Assembly (NCBI RefSeq): GCF_030269445.1
Contig: NZ_BSTJ01000001.1
Span: forward strand, 1,513,898 to 1,577,897
Length of the DNA stretch: 64,000 nucleotides
Source of the DNA: Actinoallomurus iriomotensis
GTDB lineage: Bacteria; Actinomycetota; Actinomycetes; Streptosporangiales; Streptosporangiaceae
Direction: 5' to 3'
In this document: in pieces, positions 35,426 to 43,407 of the stretch
How the letters are laid out: each line of letters opens with the position of its first letter
Position numbering within the stretch: the stretch's first letter is position 1
Made by a program: the position numbers and the translations under genes
Notes under the pieces: generated by a model
What the model was told of the DNA's origin: nothing
Seen by the model: only the letters and a program-made list of their open reading frames with translations
Databases searched by the model: none

Positions 35426-36562
35426 ATGGCCTCCCCCACGATCGAGCAGGTGAATGCCGCGCTCGCCACGGTGAACGACCCGGAGATCCGGCGTCCGATC
35501 ACCGAGTTGGACATGATCAAGGGCGTCGACATCACGCCCGAGGGCGGGGTGAAGGTCGCCGTGTTCCTCACCGTCGCCGGCTGTCCCCTGCGCGACACGA
35601 TCACGCGCGACGTCACCGCCGCCGTCTCCAAGGTCCCCGGTGTCGCCGGAGTGCAGGTCGACCTCGACGTGATGAGCGAGGAACAACGCCAGGCCCTCCA
35701 GCAGAAGCTCCGCGGCGGCCAGGCGGCCAAGGAGATCCCGTTCGCCAAGCCGAACTCCCTGACCCGCGTGTACGCGGTGGCGAGCGGCAAGGGCGGCGTC
35801 GGCAAGTCCTCGGTGACGGTCAACCTCGCCGCGGCGCTGGCGGCCCAGGGCCGCAAGGTCGGCGTGGTCGACGCCGACATCTACGGCCACTCGGTGCCCC
35901 GCATGCTCGGCGTCACCGGCCGGCCCACCCAGGTCGAGCAGATGATCATGCCGCCCAACTCCCACGGCGTGAAGGTCATCTCGATCGGCATGTTCACCGA
36001 GGGCAACGCGCCCGTCGTGTGGCGCGGGCCGATGCTCCACCGGGCGCTGCAGCAGTTCCTGGCCGACGTCTACTGGGGTGACCTCGACGTCCTCCTCATG
36101 GACCTGCCGCCGGGCACCGGCGACATCGCGATCTCGGTGGCGCAGCTGCTGCCGTCCGCGGAGATCCTCGTGGTGACCACGCCGCAGCAGGCCGCCGCCG
36201 AGGTGGCCGAGCGCGCGGGCGCGATCTCCGCGCAGACCCACCAGACGGTCGCCGGCGTCATCGAGAACATGTCCTACCTGCCCTGCCCGCACTGCGGCGA
36301 GCCGGTCGACGTGTTCGGCTCCGGCGGCGGCCAGACCGTGGCCGACGCGCTCACCCGTACGCTCGGCACGTCCGTGCCGCTGCTCGGCCAGGTGCCGATC
36401 GACGTGCGGCTGCGCGAGGGCGGCGACCAGGGGCGTCCGATCGTGCTGGACGACCCGGACGCGCCCGCCTCCAAGGAGCTGCGCGGCATCGCCGACAAGA
36501 TCTCCGGGCGGGCCAAGAGCCTGCGCGGCCGGCAGCTTGGTCTCACTCCGAACCGCGGTTGA
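35426..36562 (+). CDS. mrp: Mrp/ApbC-family Fe-S cluster carrier ATPase
   Basis: A 378-residue P-loop ATPase that carries and delivers Fe-S clusters. A DUF59 domain (about 1-85) is fused to the ATPase with deviant Walker A ASGKGGVGKSSVTVN and VVDADIYGHSVPRMLG. The CPHC motif in YLPCPHCGEP supplies the bridging Cys pair. The gene follows the DUF1003 gene. The order MgtE-N, DUF1003, mrp is conserved in actinobacteria. Confidence 0.95.
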   Translation: MASPTIEQVNAALATVNDPEIRRPITELDMIKGVDITPEGGVKVAVFLTVAGCPLRDTITRDVTAAVSKVPGVAGVQVDLDVMSEEQRQALQQKLRGGQAAKEIPFAKPNSLTRVYAVASGKGGVGKSSVTVNLAAALAAQGRKVGVVDADIYGHSVPRMLGVTGRPTQVEQMIMPPNSHGVKVISIGMFTEGNAPVVWRGPMLHRALQQFLADVYWGDLDVLLMDLPPGTGDIAISVAQLLPSAEILVVTTPQQAAAEVAERAGAISAQTHQTVAGVIENMSYLPCPHCGEPVDVFGSGGGQTVADALTRTLGTSVPLLGQVPIDVRLREGGDQGRPIVLDDPDAPASKELRGIADKISGRAKSLRGRQLGLTPNRG

Positions 36563-36619
36563 CCAACCCGAGGGTGTGTTCGCGCTTGACGCGCGGTGCC
36601 CACGTGATTTCGTGGATGT

Positions 36620-37423
36620 ATGGCATTCGACGGGGTCATGCGGGGGACGGTGCTGGCCGCGGCTCTGGTGGTCGCGGCCTGCGCGTCGGTCGGCTGTAGC
36701 GGGCACTCAAAACGCTTAACGACGCCGCGAGGCGGAGACGCCACTCAGGCCGACGCGCCGGGCGGCACCCCGAAGTCCTGGGGTGCGCCGGTCCTGTGGG
36801 ACGACTTCGGCGGCACCGCGCTCGACACGCGCAAGTGGCAGGTGTACCAGGCGCCCGACGCCTCCAGCCATCGTGGCATCGCCGCCGGCACCCACGTCTC
36901 GGGCGGGGTCCTCGACCTCGTGGGCGGGGTCTACGGCGGCCGTGACCAGGGCGCCGGCGTGATCTCCCGCCTCGCCCAGACCTACGGCCGCTGGGAGGCC
37001 CGCATCCGGGCCGACCGGGGCAACGGCTACTCCGCGACCGCGTTCCTGTGGCCGGTGCACATGGGCGACCCGGAGTACGCCGAGATCGACTTCGCCGAGA
37101 TCCTGTCGGGCAACCGCAGGAGCGGCGGCCTGTTCATCCACCACGGGCCCGATGACCAGCAGGTGCAGCGCACCACGCGCGCCGACTTCACCAAGTGGCA
37201 CACCGTGGGCGTCGACTGGCTGCCCGGCCACGTGACCTTCTGGATGGACGGCAAGAAGACCTGGAGCTACATCGGGTCGTTCGTCCCGCGGCAGGCCGGG
37301 ATGCAGCTCTACCTGCGCAACGAGATGCGCGAGGGGTTCCACCGCGCGCCGAGCACGCCCAAGCGGATCACCATGCAGGTCGACTGGATCCGGGTCTACC
37401 GCGCTCCCAGCAGCGCGCGGTGA
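36620..37423 (+). CDS. GH16-family glycoside hydrolase, lipoprotein
   Basis: A 267-residue secreted beta-glucanase-type enzyme. The signal sequence VLAAALVVAAC contains a lipobox, so lipid attachment at C21 (or C26) is likely. The catalytic motif ExDxxE is EIDFAE at 155-160, in the jelly-roll fold with GRWEARIRADRGNGYSATAFLWP and HTVGVDWLPGHVTFW. Substrates may be beta-1,3-glucans or galactans. Starts at 36620 or 36638 are possible. It sits within the mrp-tatB block and converges with tatB, 7 bp apart. Confidence 0.88.
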   Translation: MAFDGVMRGTVLAAALVVAACASVGCSGHSKRLTTPRGGDATQADAPGGTPKSWGAPVLWDDFGGTALDTRKWQVYQAPDASSHRGIAAGTHVSGGVLDLVGGVYGGRDQGAGVISRLAQTYGRWEARIRADRGNGYSATAFLWPVHMGDPEYAEIDFAEILSGNRRSGGLFIHHGPDDQQVQRTTRADFTKWHTVGVDWLPGHVTFWMDGKKTWSYIGSFVPRQAGMQLYLRNEMREGFHRAPSTPKRITMQVDWIRVYRAPSSAR

Positions 37424-37430
37424 CGCGCGG

Positions 37431-37760
37431 TCAGGTCGCCTCCGGGTCGTACGGGGGCCGCTCGCCGAAGGGCAGCAGCGGCTCCTCGGCCGGCATCGGC
37501 CCCGGCTGATCGAGGTCGTCCAGGTCCTCCAGGAGGTGCTTGCGGACGAACCGGCGCGGGTTGAGGTCGGCCACGTCGAAGTCGGCGAACTCCGGGCCGA
37601 GGCCCTCGCGCAGGTCGTCCCTGGCGCTGTTGGCCATGGCGCGCAGCTGGCGCAGCGCGCGGCCCGCCTGCGAGGCGACCTTCGGCAGCTGGTCGGGGCC
37701 GAAGATGATCAGAGCGAGCACGACGAGGAGAAGCGCCTCACCGAGTCCTACGTCGAACAC
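37431..37760 (-). CDS. tatB: Twin-arginine translocase subunit TatB
   Basis: A 109-residue TatA/B-family protein. One N-terminal helix (about 3-20: VGLGEALLLVVLALIIFGP) is followed by the hinge and an amphipathic helix (PKVASQAGRALRQLRAM), then an acidic tail. The Glu at position 8 in the membrane helix is typical of TatB. It lies 93 bp downstream of the HtrA gene on the same strand, as in mycobacteria. The amidase at 53158 has a Tat signal and could be a client. Confidence 0.93.
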   Translation of the reverse strand: MFDVGLGEALLLVVLALIIFGPDQLPKVASQAGRALRQLRAMANSARDDLREGLGPEFADFDVADLNPRRFVRKHLLEDLDDLDQPGPMPAEEPLLPFGERPPYDPEAT

Positions 37761-37853
37761 GCGTCCTCCACCTGATGCCCCGCGGCCTTCCTGCCGAGGC
37801 CGCGAATCCCAGCTTAACCGCGACCTCCCCCCGCGTCTGCCGCGCGGGACCCG

Positions 37854-39416
37854 TCAGTTACCCGCGCCCAGCGTGAGTACGGTCGTCGACCGCTGCGAAC
37901 CGCGGGTGTAGGCGACCTGGACCCGGTCGCCCGGCGCCTTGGCGCGGATCGCCATGATCAGTTCGTCCGAGCCGGAGATCGGCTTGCCGTCGAACGCGGT
38001 GATGATGTCACCGGCCTTCAGCCCGGCCTTCTCCGCCGGTCCGCCGGGCGTGATCGTGCCGCCCTTGCAGGACTGGGCGCCGTCGGTGGCGATGCGGGCA
38101 CCGCCGCCCTGGTAGGACATGTCGATGCAGGCGCCGATCACCGCGTGGGTGGCCTTGCCGTTGTTGATCAGCTGCTCGGCGACCTTCTTGACCTGGTTGC
38201 TGGGGATGGCGAACCCCAGCCCGATGCTGCCGCTCTGCTGCTTGTCGCCGAGCGACTGGCTGCCGAGCGTGGCGATCGCGGAGTTGACCCCGATGACCTG
38301 GCCCTTGGAGTCGACGAGCGGGCCGCCGGAGTTGCCCGGGTTGATCGCCGCGTCCGTCTGGACCGCGTTGATGAAGGCGGACTCGCCGCCCTCGCCGCTG
38401 GTGCTCACGGGACGGTTGAGGGCGCTGACGATGCCCGTCGTGACCGTGCCGGCCAGGCCGAGCGGAGAGCCGATGGCGATGACGGGGTCGCCGACCGCCA
38501 GGTTGTCGGAGTCGCCGAGGGTGAGGGCCTTGCGACCCGCGAGGGTGCCCGGCTTGATCACGGCGATGTCGGAGGTCGGGTCGTGACCGACGATGGTCGC
38601 GGTCGTGGTCTTGCCGTCGCTGAAGACCACCTGCATGTTTCCGCCGCTGACGGCGGGCGCGACCACGTGGTTGTTGGTCACGATGTAGCCGCCGTTCACG
38701 ACGAAGCCGGTGCCCGCCCCGCCCTCGGTGCCGTTCGTCACCTTGATCATCACCACGCTCGGCACCAGCCGCTGGGCGATGCCGGCGACCGATCCGGGGT
38801 CGCGGTTCTTGGCGCCGGTCGTGGAGGTCTTGCCGCTGCCGAGGTCGACGGTGCCGCTGTGGTCACCGGTCGCCAGCACGCCGACGCCGGCGCCGAGCGC
38901 CCCGGCCAGCAGGGCGATGACGACGGAGACGACCAGGAAGAGGCTCGTGGACGGGCCACGGCGCCCACGCGGCTCCGGCGCGGGGACGGGCGCCCAGTTG
39001 GGGCCGGGCTGAGCGGGGTAGCCACCGCCCGGCGGCTGCGGGGGGTGGGGCTGCTGCTGGGTGTTCCAGCCGTTGTACGAGGGCGCCGCGTGGCGCTGCT
39101 GGTCGTACGGCTGCTCGTAGTGGTGCGGCGAGAAGGAGGGGCGTGGCCGGCCGGGCGCGTCGGTGTGCTGCGGTGCTCCGTACGGCGAGCGCGGTCCGGG
39201 GTCGGGCGGCGCCATGCCCTGCGGTCCGCTCGGCGGTCCGCTCGGCGGCCCGATGGGAAGCCCGCTCTGCGGCCCGGTGGGAGGTCCACTCGGCGGCCCA
39301 CCGGCGACGATCTGGTCCGTCGGGCCCTGGGGACCCACGGAGTTCCGCGGCTCGAACTCTGCCGTGCGCCGGTCGTCCTGCGGCGGACCCCCGGGCGCGC
39401 GGTTGTCTTCCGTCAT
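37854..39416 (-). CDS. htrA: HtrA/DegP-type S1C serine protease with PDZ domain
   Basis: About 520 residues. The first 150 are a Pro/Gly/Gln-rich cytoplasmic stretch, followed by one transmembrane helix (about 158-182). An exported trypsin-like domain has the triad H250 (IVTNNHVV), D283 (TSDIAVIKP) and S363 (NPGNSGGPL). A C-terminal PDZ domain (about 430-510) ends with EKAGLKAGDIITAFDG and GDRVQVAY. ATG at 39416 has GGAG seven bases upstream. It belongs to the envelope-stress set SigE-RseA-RseB-HtrA-TatB. Confidence 0.95.
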   Translation of the reverse strand: MTEDNRAPGGPPQDDRRTAEFEPRNSVGPQGPTDQIVAGGPPSGPPTGPQSGLPIGPPSGPPSGPQGMAPPDPGPRSPYGAPQHTDAPGRPRPSFSPHHYEQPYDQQRHAAPSYNGWNTQQQPHPPQPPGGGYPAQPGPNWAPVPAPEPRGRRGPSTSLFLVVSVVIALLAGALGAGVGVLATGDHSGTVDLGSGKTSTTGAKNRDPGSVAGIAQRLVPSVVMIKVTNGTEGGAGTGFVVNGGYIVTNNHVVAPAVSGGNMQVVFSDGKTTTATIVGHDPTSDIAVIKPGTLAGRKALTLGDSDNLAVGDPVIAIGSPLGLAGTVTTGIVSALNRPVSTSGEGGESAFINAVQTDAAINPGNSGGPLVDSKGQVIGVNSAIATLGSQSLGDKQQSGSIGLGFAIPSNQVKKVAEQLINNGKATHAVIGACIDMSYQGGGARIATDGAQSCKGGTITPGGPAEKAGLKAGDIITAFDGKPISGSDELIMAIRAKAPGDRVQVAYTRGSQRSTTVLTLGAGN

Positions 39417-39587
39417 CACCTGACTCCTTGCCGACCGCGCATGGACCTGTCGTCGTCTCCCCCACTATGGCGCGCGAGGTATGTGGCGAGCATAAGCGAC
39501 CTTGACGGTGAAACCCGCCGGTTCACGGCTTCATCCCCCGGTGACGAAACGACGTCGAATCCCCATAGCAAAGGGGATCTCCACAGA

Positions 39588-40658
39588 TCAGTCAAATGGG
39601 TTGGCCCATGAGGTAAGCCGGTCGAGCCCGCGGTGGAGACGTCCCCAGAAACCCGTTTCGCCGTGGGGCAGCGCGGCCACCACGCTGTCGACGACGGGGG
39701 GCGGCGCGTCGGCGAGGACGGTGAAGACGTAGCCCCGGCTCGCCCACATGGCGCGCTGCTGCATCGTGTCGCTCAGGTAGACGGTGCGGCCGCCGCGGGT
39801 CGCCTTGTGCCAGTCGGCGACGCTGCCGGCGTCGAGCGTGCCGCGCTGGAGGAAGACCGAGACCACCGAGAGCCCGTCGGAGTAGCTGAGGTGCACGACC
39901 GGGCCCTGGCCGTCGAGCTGCCGCGCGTCGTACAGGCTGAGGCGGTCGGGCAGGGTGTCGCGGACCGGCCAGCCGCGGTAGCGCAGCGAGCCCAGGTCGG
40001 CGCCGGCGAGCTGGTGCGCCCAGGGCGCCTCGACCGTGCGCGGCGCGGACGTCAGGACGTACTGCGTCTTGGGCGCGGTCGGCCGGATCTCGGTGAAGAA
40101 CGTGAGGTTGACCTCGCGGCCCTGCTGGTCGAGCAGCTCACGCCGGAGCATGAGCCCGGTCTGGCGGTCGATGTGGAAGCGGCCCGCCGCGCTGCCGTCG
40201 GCGCGCCGCGCCTCGATCACGGACGTGGCGCGGCCGGACACCTCGCCCTGGCCGGCGCGTACGACCGCGTAGTTGCGCGCCAGCAGGTCGAGCATCTTCG
40301 ACGTGTAGCCGGTGAGCCCGCCGGTGCGGTCGGAGTCGTCGGCCTCGAACATCTGGCCGCCCTGGTCGGCGGTGGTGCTCTGCACGCGCATGTGAGTGCC
40401 GTCGCCGGGCACGTGGGTGACCTTGACCAGCGAGGTGGTCGCCATCCCGCTGCGGCTCCAGGCGGTGATGAACTGCGTGCCCTCGTACGGCGTCGTGCGC
40501 GCCGCGCCCTCGGCGCCCCGCAGCAGCCGCAGCGCCTCGGGGTCGGACTGGAGCCGGGCGCCGCTCGCCGTGTCACCGGTCGTGACGAACCACAGCATGA
40601 GAAGCGCGGCGGCGATGCCTCCCGCCATCCACGAGTTGCGTGAGATCCGGTGAGTCAC
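39588..40658 (-). CDS. rseB: RseB/MucB-like regulator of sigma-E signalling
   Basis: A 356-residue exported protein. One N-terminal hydrophobic helix (about 10-30) is followed by an LolA-like large domain (EGTQFITAWSRSGMATTSLVKV) and a smaller C-terminal domain (VVHLSYSDGLSVVSVFLQRG). In the sigma-E system RseB binds and protects the anti-sigma factor and senses envelope lipids or proteins. The GTG start shares GTGA with the rseA stop, so translation is coupled. Confidence 0.85.
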   Translation of the reverse strand: MTHRISRNSWMAGGIAAALLMLWFVTTGDTASGARLQSDPEALRLLRGAEGAARTTPYEGTQFITAWSRSGMATTSLVKVTHVPGDGTHMRVQSTTADQGGQMFEADDSDRTGGLTGYTSKMLDLLARNYAVVRAGQGEVSGRATSVIEARRADGSAAGRFHIDRQTGLMLRRELLDQQGREVNLTFFTEIRPTAPKTQYVLTSAPRTVEAPWAHQLAGADLGSLRYRGWPVRDTLPDRLSLYDARQLDGQGPVVHLSYSDGLSVVSVFLQRGTLDAGSVADWHKATRGGRTVYLSDTMQQRAMWASRGYVFTVLADAPPPVVDSVVAALPHGETGFWGRLHRGLDRLTSWANPFD

Positions 40659-41206
40659 GGGCTATCGCTGGTCTTCTCTGCCGGCTTGGGGTCGGTCAGG
40701 GGAACGTCGCCCGACGTCAGGGCGTGTTCGACCGCGAACTGCTCGACCGATGGAGCCACGCGCGGCAGCGAGCGTGGGTCCGAGCCGGCGGCGAACGCCG
40801 CGGAGCCGATGCCGAGCACGGCCAGGGTCGCGGCGCCGGCGACGAGGTAGCGGCCGCGCGGCAGCCGGCGGCGCGCGGCGGCACGGCGCGTACGGCCGGC
40901 GGGACGGGTGTCGCGGGGACGGGTGGCGGGACGCTCGGCGGACGGGCCGCGGCTCTCCCCGGGGAGGCGACGGGCCGCCGGCGGCAGCGGGTCGCCGGGC
41001 TCGCCCATGGCCTGGAGCCGGGCGAGCAGACGCTCGCCCGGGGCCGCGTCGCCCATCGCGCGGAGCCGGCGCTTGAGGGCTCGCAGCTCGTCGGCCTCGG
41101 CCCGGCACAGGTCGCATGCCGCGAGGTGCGCCAGGGCACGGTCGCGTTCGTCGTGCCCGAGCTCGCCGTCGACCAGCGCGGTGAGGCGCTCCCCCAGATG
41201 ACTCAT
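40655..41206 (-). CDS. rseA: Zinc-binding anti-sigma factor, RseA-like
   Basis: A 183-residue single-pass membrane anti-sigma factor. The ZAS zinc motif HLAACDLC, with the His upstream in helix ALVDGELGHDERDRAL, is at about 10-35. A long basic linker leads to one transmembrane helix (about 119-141) and an exported tail. It holds SigE until released by stress. The start ATG shares ATGA with the stop of the repeat ORF upstream, and AAGGAGG lies six bases before it. It is downstream-coupled to rseB. Confidence 0.9.
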   Translation of the reverse strand: MSHLGERLTALVDGELGHDERDRALAHLAACDLCRAEADELRALKRRLRAMGDAAPGERLLARLQAMGEPGDPLPPAARRLPGESRGPSAERPATRPRDTRPAGRTRRAAARRRLPRGRYLVAGAATLAVLGIGSAAFAAGSDPRSLPRVAPSVEQFAVEHALTSGDVPLTDPKPAEKTSDSP

Positions 41207-41481
41207 GGGCCCTCCTTCTTCGGAGGAGTGACCACAGGGCCGCGTCTTTCGATTCCCTCGCTTCGCTCGGTCATGAGCCCTCCTACGTCGGAGGGAGTGA
41301 CCACAGGACCGCGTCTCTTGATTCCCTCGCTTCGCTCGGTCATGAGCCCTCCTACGTCGGAGGGAGTGACCACAGGACCGCGTCTCTTGATTCCCTCGCT
41401 TCGCTCGGTCATGAGCCCTCCCACGTCGGAGGGAGTGACCACAGGACCGCGTCTCTCGATTCCCTCGCTTCGCTCGGTCAT
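41203..41481 (-). CDS. Four-repeat ORF between sigE and rseA (unrecognised)
   Basis: A 92-codon ORF made of four copies of a 23-residue unit. The unit reads [19 protein letters not shown] followed by VGGL; the last unit ends PPKKEGP and a stop. The start shares ATGA with the sigE stop at 41478-41481, and its stop shares ATGA with the rseA start at 41203-41206. Each unit begins with its own ATG and ends with GGAGGGCTC just before the next ATG, so each carries a ribosome site. No homologue is known to me. It could be a real small protein, a translation-relay leader, or an expanded repeat that happens to stay open. Confidence 0.5.
   Translation of the reverse strand: MTERSEGIERRGPVVTPSDVGGLMTERSEGIKRRGPVVTPSDVGGLMTERSEGIKRRGPVVTPSDVGGLMTERSEGIERRGPVVTPPKKEGP
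41206..41481 (-). repeat. 4 x 69-bp in-frame tandem repeat
   Basis: Exact period of 69 bp: the ATG positions (minus strand) are at 41481, 41412, 41343 and 41274. The two middle units are identical except near their ends; the outer two differ at a handful of positions. Each unit contains GAGCGAAGCGAG, whose core GCGAAGC is known to form an unusually stable DNA mini-hairpin. The total of 276 bp equals four exact periods. Confidence 0.97.
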
Positions 41482-42071
41482 ACCGCCTCCTCGGGACGGC
41501 GGCGCCGGGGACCGCGGTGTTCGAGGGCGGCGCGCAGCTGCGCGCGCCCGCGGTGGATCCGGCTGCGTACGGTGCCGAGCTTCACGCCCACGGTCGCGGC
41601 GATCTCCTCGTACGACAGGCCCTCGATGTCGCAGAGCACGACGACCGCGCGGTAGTCGGGGGCCAGGCCGTCGAGTGCCGCCTGGATGTCGGCGTCGAGC
41701 TTCTTGTCGTCGTACGCCTGGGCGGGAGTGGGCTCGTTGCCGTGCAGGCGCTCGGCGGCGTCCTCGGCGAGCCCTTCGAAGCGGATGCGCTGCCGCCGCC
41801 GCGCCTGGTCGAGGAACAGGTTGGTCGTGATGCGGTGCAGCCAGCCCTCGAAGGTGCCGGGCTGGTAGTTGGCCAGCGACCGGAAGACGCGGACGAAGAC
41901 CTCCTGCGTGAGGTCCTCGGCGTCGTGCGGGTTGCCGGTGAGCCGGAACGCGAGGCGGTAGACGCGGCCGGAGTGCTCGCGCACGATCTCGTCCCACGAA
42001 GGGGGTGTCCAGGCGATGCCGGCGTCGCGCACCGTCGCTCCCCTCTCACGCAGAAGTACTGCCACCGCCAT
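41478..42071 (-). CDS. sigE: ECF sigma factor SigE
   Basis: A 197-residue extracytoplasmic-function sigma factor for envelope and oxidative stress. Region 2 (about 28-95) includes [21 protein letters not shown] and [14 protein letters not shown]. Region 4 (about 130-185) includes [20 protein letters not shown] and [18 protein letters not shown]. The gene set SigE, anti-sigma RseA, RseB, HtrA, TatB follows the mycobacterial order. It is divergent from an O-methyltransferase gene. Its stop overlaps the first ATG of the repeat ORF. Confidence 0.93.
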   Translation of the reverse strand: MAVAVLLRERGATVRDAGIAWTPPSWDEIVREHSGRVYRLAFRLTGNPHDAEDLTQEVFVRVFRSLANYQPGTFEGWLHRITTNLFLDQARRRQRIRFEGLAEDAAERLHGNEPTPAQAYDDKKLDADIQAALDGLAPDYRAVVVLCDIEGLSYEEIAATVGVKLGTVRSRIHRGRAQLRAALEHRGPRRRRPEEAV

Positions 42072-42210
42072 ACTGCCCCGTTTCTTCCTTTCCGCCTACC
42101 GGCTGCCGTGGCCCTCCTGAAGAACGTGACGATAGGCGGCGGAGTTCCCCACCCGCAGTAGTCTTTGACCTCGCAGGCTAAGGCTCCATGAGGAGGAAGT
42201 CATCGACGCG

Positions 42211-42834
42211 GTGAAGGCCACACTGGCCTACGTGGAGCAATACCTCCCCGAGGACGAGCCGCTGCGCAACGCGCGCCGTCGCGGCGAGGACGTCGGCGCG
42301 ACGCCCATCGGTCCGGCCGGCGGCGCCGCCCTCAGGTTCCTCGCGACCGCCATCAGCGCGCGCACGGTCGTCGAGATCGGCTCGGGCTGTGGCGTCTCCG
42401 GCATCTGGCTGCTGCGCGGCATGCGGCCGAACGGCGTGCTGACGAGCGTCGACGTCGAGCCGGAGAACCAGCGGCTGGCCCGCGAGGCGTACGCCGAGGC
42501 CGGCTTCCCGACCTCGCGCGCCCGCCTCATCACGGGCCGCGCACTGGACGTGCTGCCCCGTCTCACCGACGGAGCGTACGACCTGGTCTTCTGTGACGCG
42601 ATCAAGCAGGAGTACCCCGACTACCTGCCGGAGGCGCTGCGGCTGTTGCGGCCGGGCGGCGTGGTGGCCTTCGACAACGCCCTGCGGGGCGACACGGTGG
42701 CCGATCCCGCCAACCGCTCGCCGGACACCGTGGCGGTCCGCGAGCTCGGCCGGCTCGTCCGCGACGACGACCGGCTGACGCCGATGCTGCTGCCGGTCGG
42801 GGACGGGCTCCTCGCCGCGGTGAAGGGTGAATGA
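42211..42834 (+). CDS. SAM-dependent O-methyltransferase (Rv1220c-like)
   Basis: A 207-residue methyltransferase. The SAM motif is VVEIGSGCGVSGIWLLRGM, and the catalytic metal Asp is in VFCDAIKQEYPDY and VAFDNALRGD. It is divergent from sigE, as is Rv1220c in mycobacteria. GTG at 42211 is the first usable start, although AGGAGG at about 42190 is 14 bases away. Its stop shares ATGA with the next gene. Confidence 0.9.
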   Translation: MKATLAYVEQYLPEDEPLRNARRRGEDVGATPIGPAGGAALRFLATAISARTVVEIGSGCGVSGIWLLRGMRPNGVLTSVDVEPENQRLAREAYAEAGFPTSRARLITGRALDVLPRLTDGAYDLVFCDAIKQEYPDYLPEALRLLRPGGVVAFDNALRGDTVADPANRSPDTVAVRELGRLVRDDDRLTPMLLPVGDGLLAAVKGE

Positions 42835-43400
42835 GGGTACTCCGGCGACCGGTCCCGGATGACGCGCGGCCGGTGGGGTGCTCCCTCGTCCTGCTGGTGT
42901 TCTCGGCCGTCTTCGCGGCGGCCGCCGTGCCGTCCCTACCGGGGTTCGGCGCGGTGCTCTACCTGCTGGTCGGCGTGGCCGGAGTCCTGCTGTTCGGGGC
43001 CGGCCTGGCGACGGCCGCCGGCCGGTTCCTGGCCCGGCGGCCGGTCCTCGAACTGGACGAACGCGGTGTACGCCTGCCGGCGCCCTGGCCGTGGCCGCGG
43101 ACCCGCGACCGTGTCCTCGACTGGACGGACCTGGCCGCGGCGATCGTGTGGAGCACCCCGTCGCCGCGCGGCCGGCGTACGGTGACCGGTCTGGCGTTCC
43201 TGCCGACGGCGGCCGCCGCCGAACGCACCCTGCCGCCCCCGAGCGCCGAGATCCTGGCGCTGGGCCTGGACGACGTGCCCGGCGTGGCGTCCGCGCGCTG
43301 GGCGACCCGGATCCAGCCCGGCTGGGACACGGACGCCGAGCGGATCCTGACCGAGGTACGCCGTCGCGGCCTCCCGGCCGTCGACGCCCGAACCCGCTGA
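42831..43400 (+). CDS. Membrane protein with PH-like cytoplasmic domain, unknown function
   Basis: A 189-residue protein. Two transmembrane helices (about 17-36 and 40-63: LVLLVFSAVFAAAAVPSLPG, LYLLVGVAGVLLFGAGLA) are followed by a beta-rich domain with LELDERGVRLPAPWPWPR and RVLDWTDLAAAIVW, which resembles a bacterial PH-like fold. Translation is coupled to the methyltransferase (4-bp overlap). It converges with pepA, 7 bp apart. Confidence 0.6.
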   Translation: MRVLRRPVPDDARPVGCSLVLLVFSAVFAAAAVPSLPGFGAVLYLLVGVAGVLLFGAGLATAAGRFLARRPVLELDERGVRLPAPWPWPRTRDRVLDWTDLAAAIVWSTPSPRGRRTVTGLAFLPTAAAAERTLPPPSAEILALGLDDVPGVASARWATRIQPGWDTDAERILTEVRRRGLPAVDARTR

Positions 43401-43407
43401 CGCGGCG

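Noticed and set aside
41482-41997. Longer frame reading through from the sigE region into the repeat ORF
   Set aside because: It is an out-of-frame shadow of sigE; the repeat ORF has its own ATG at 41481 with an AGGAGG site.
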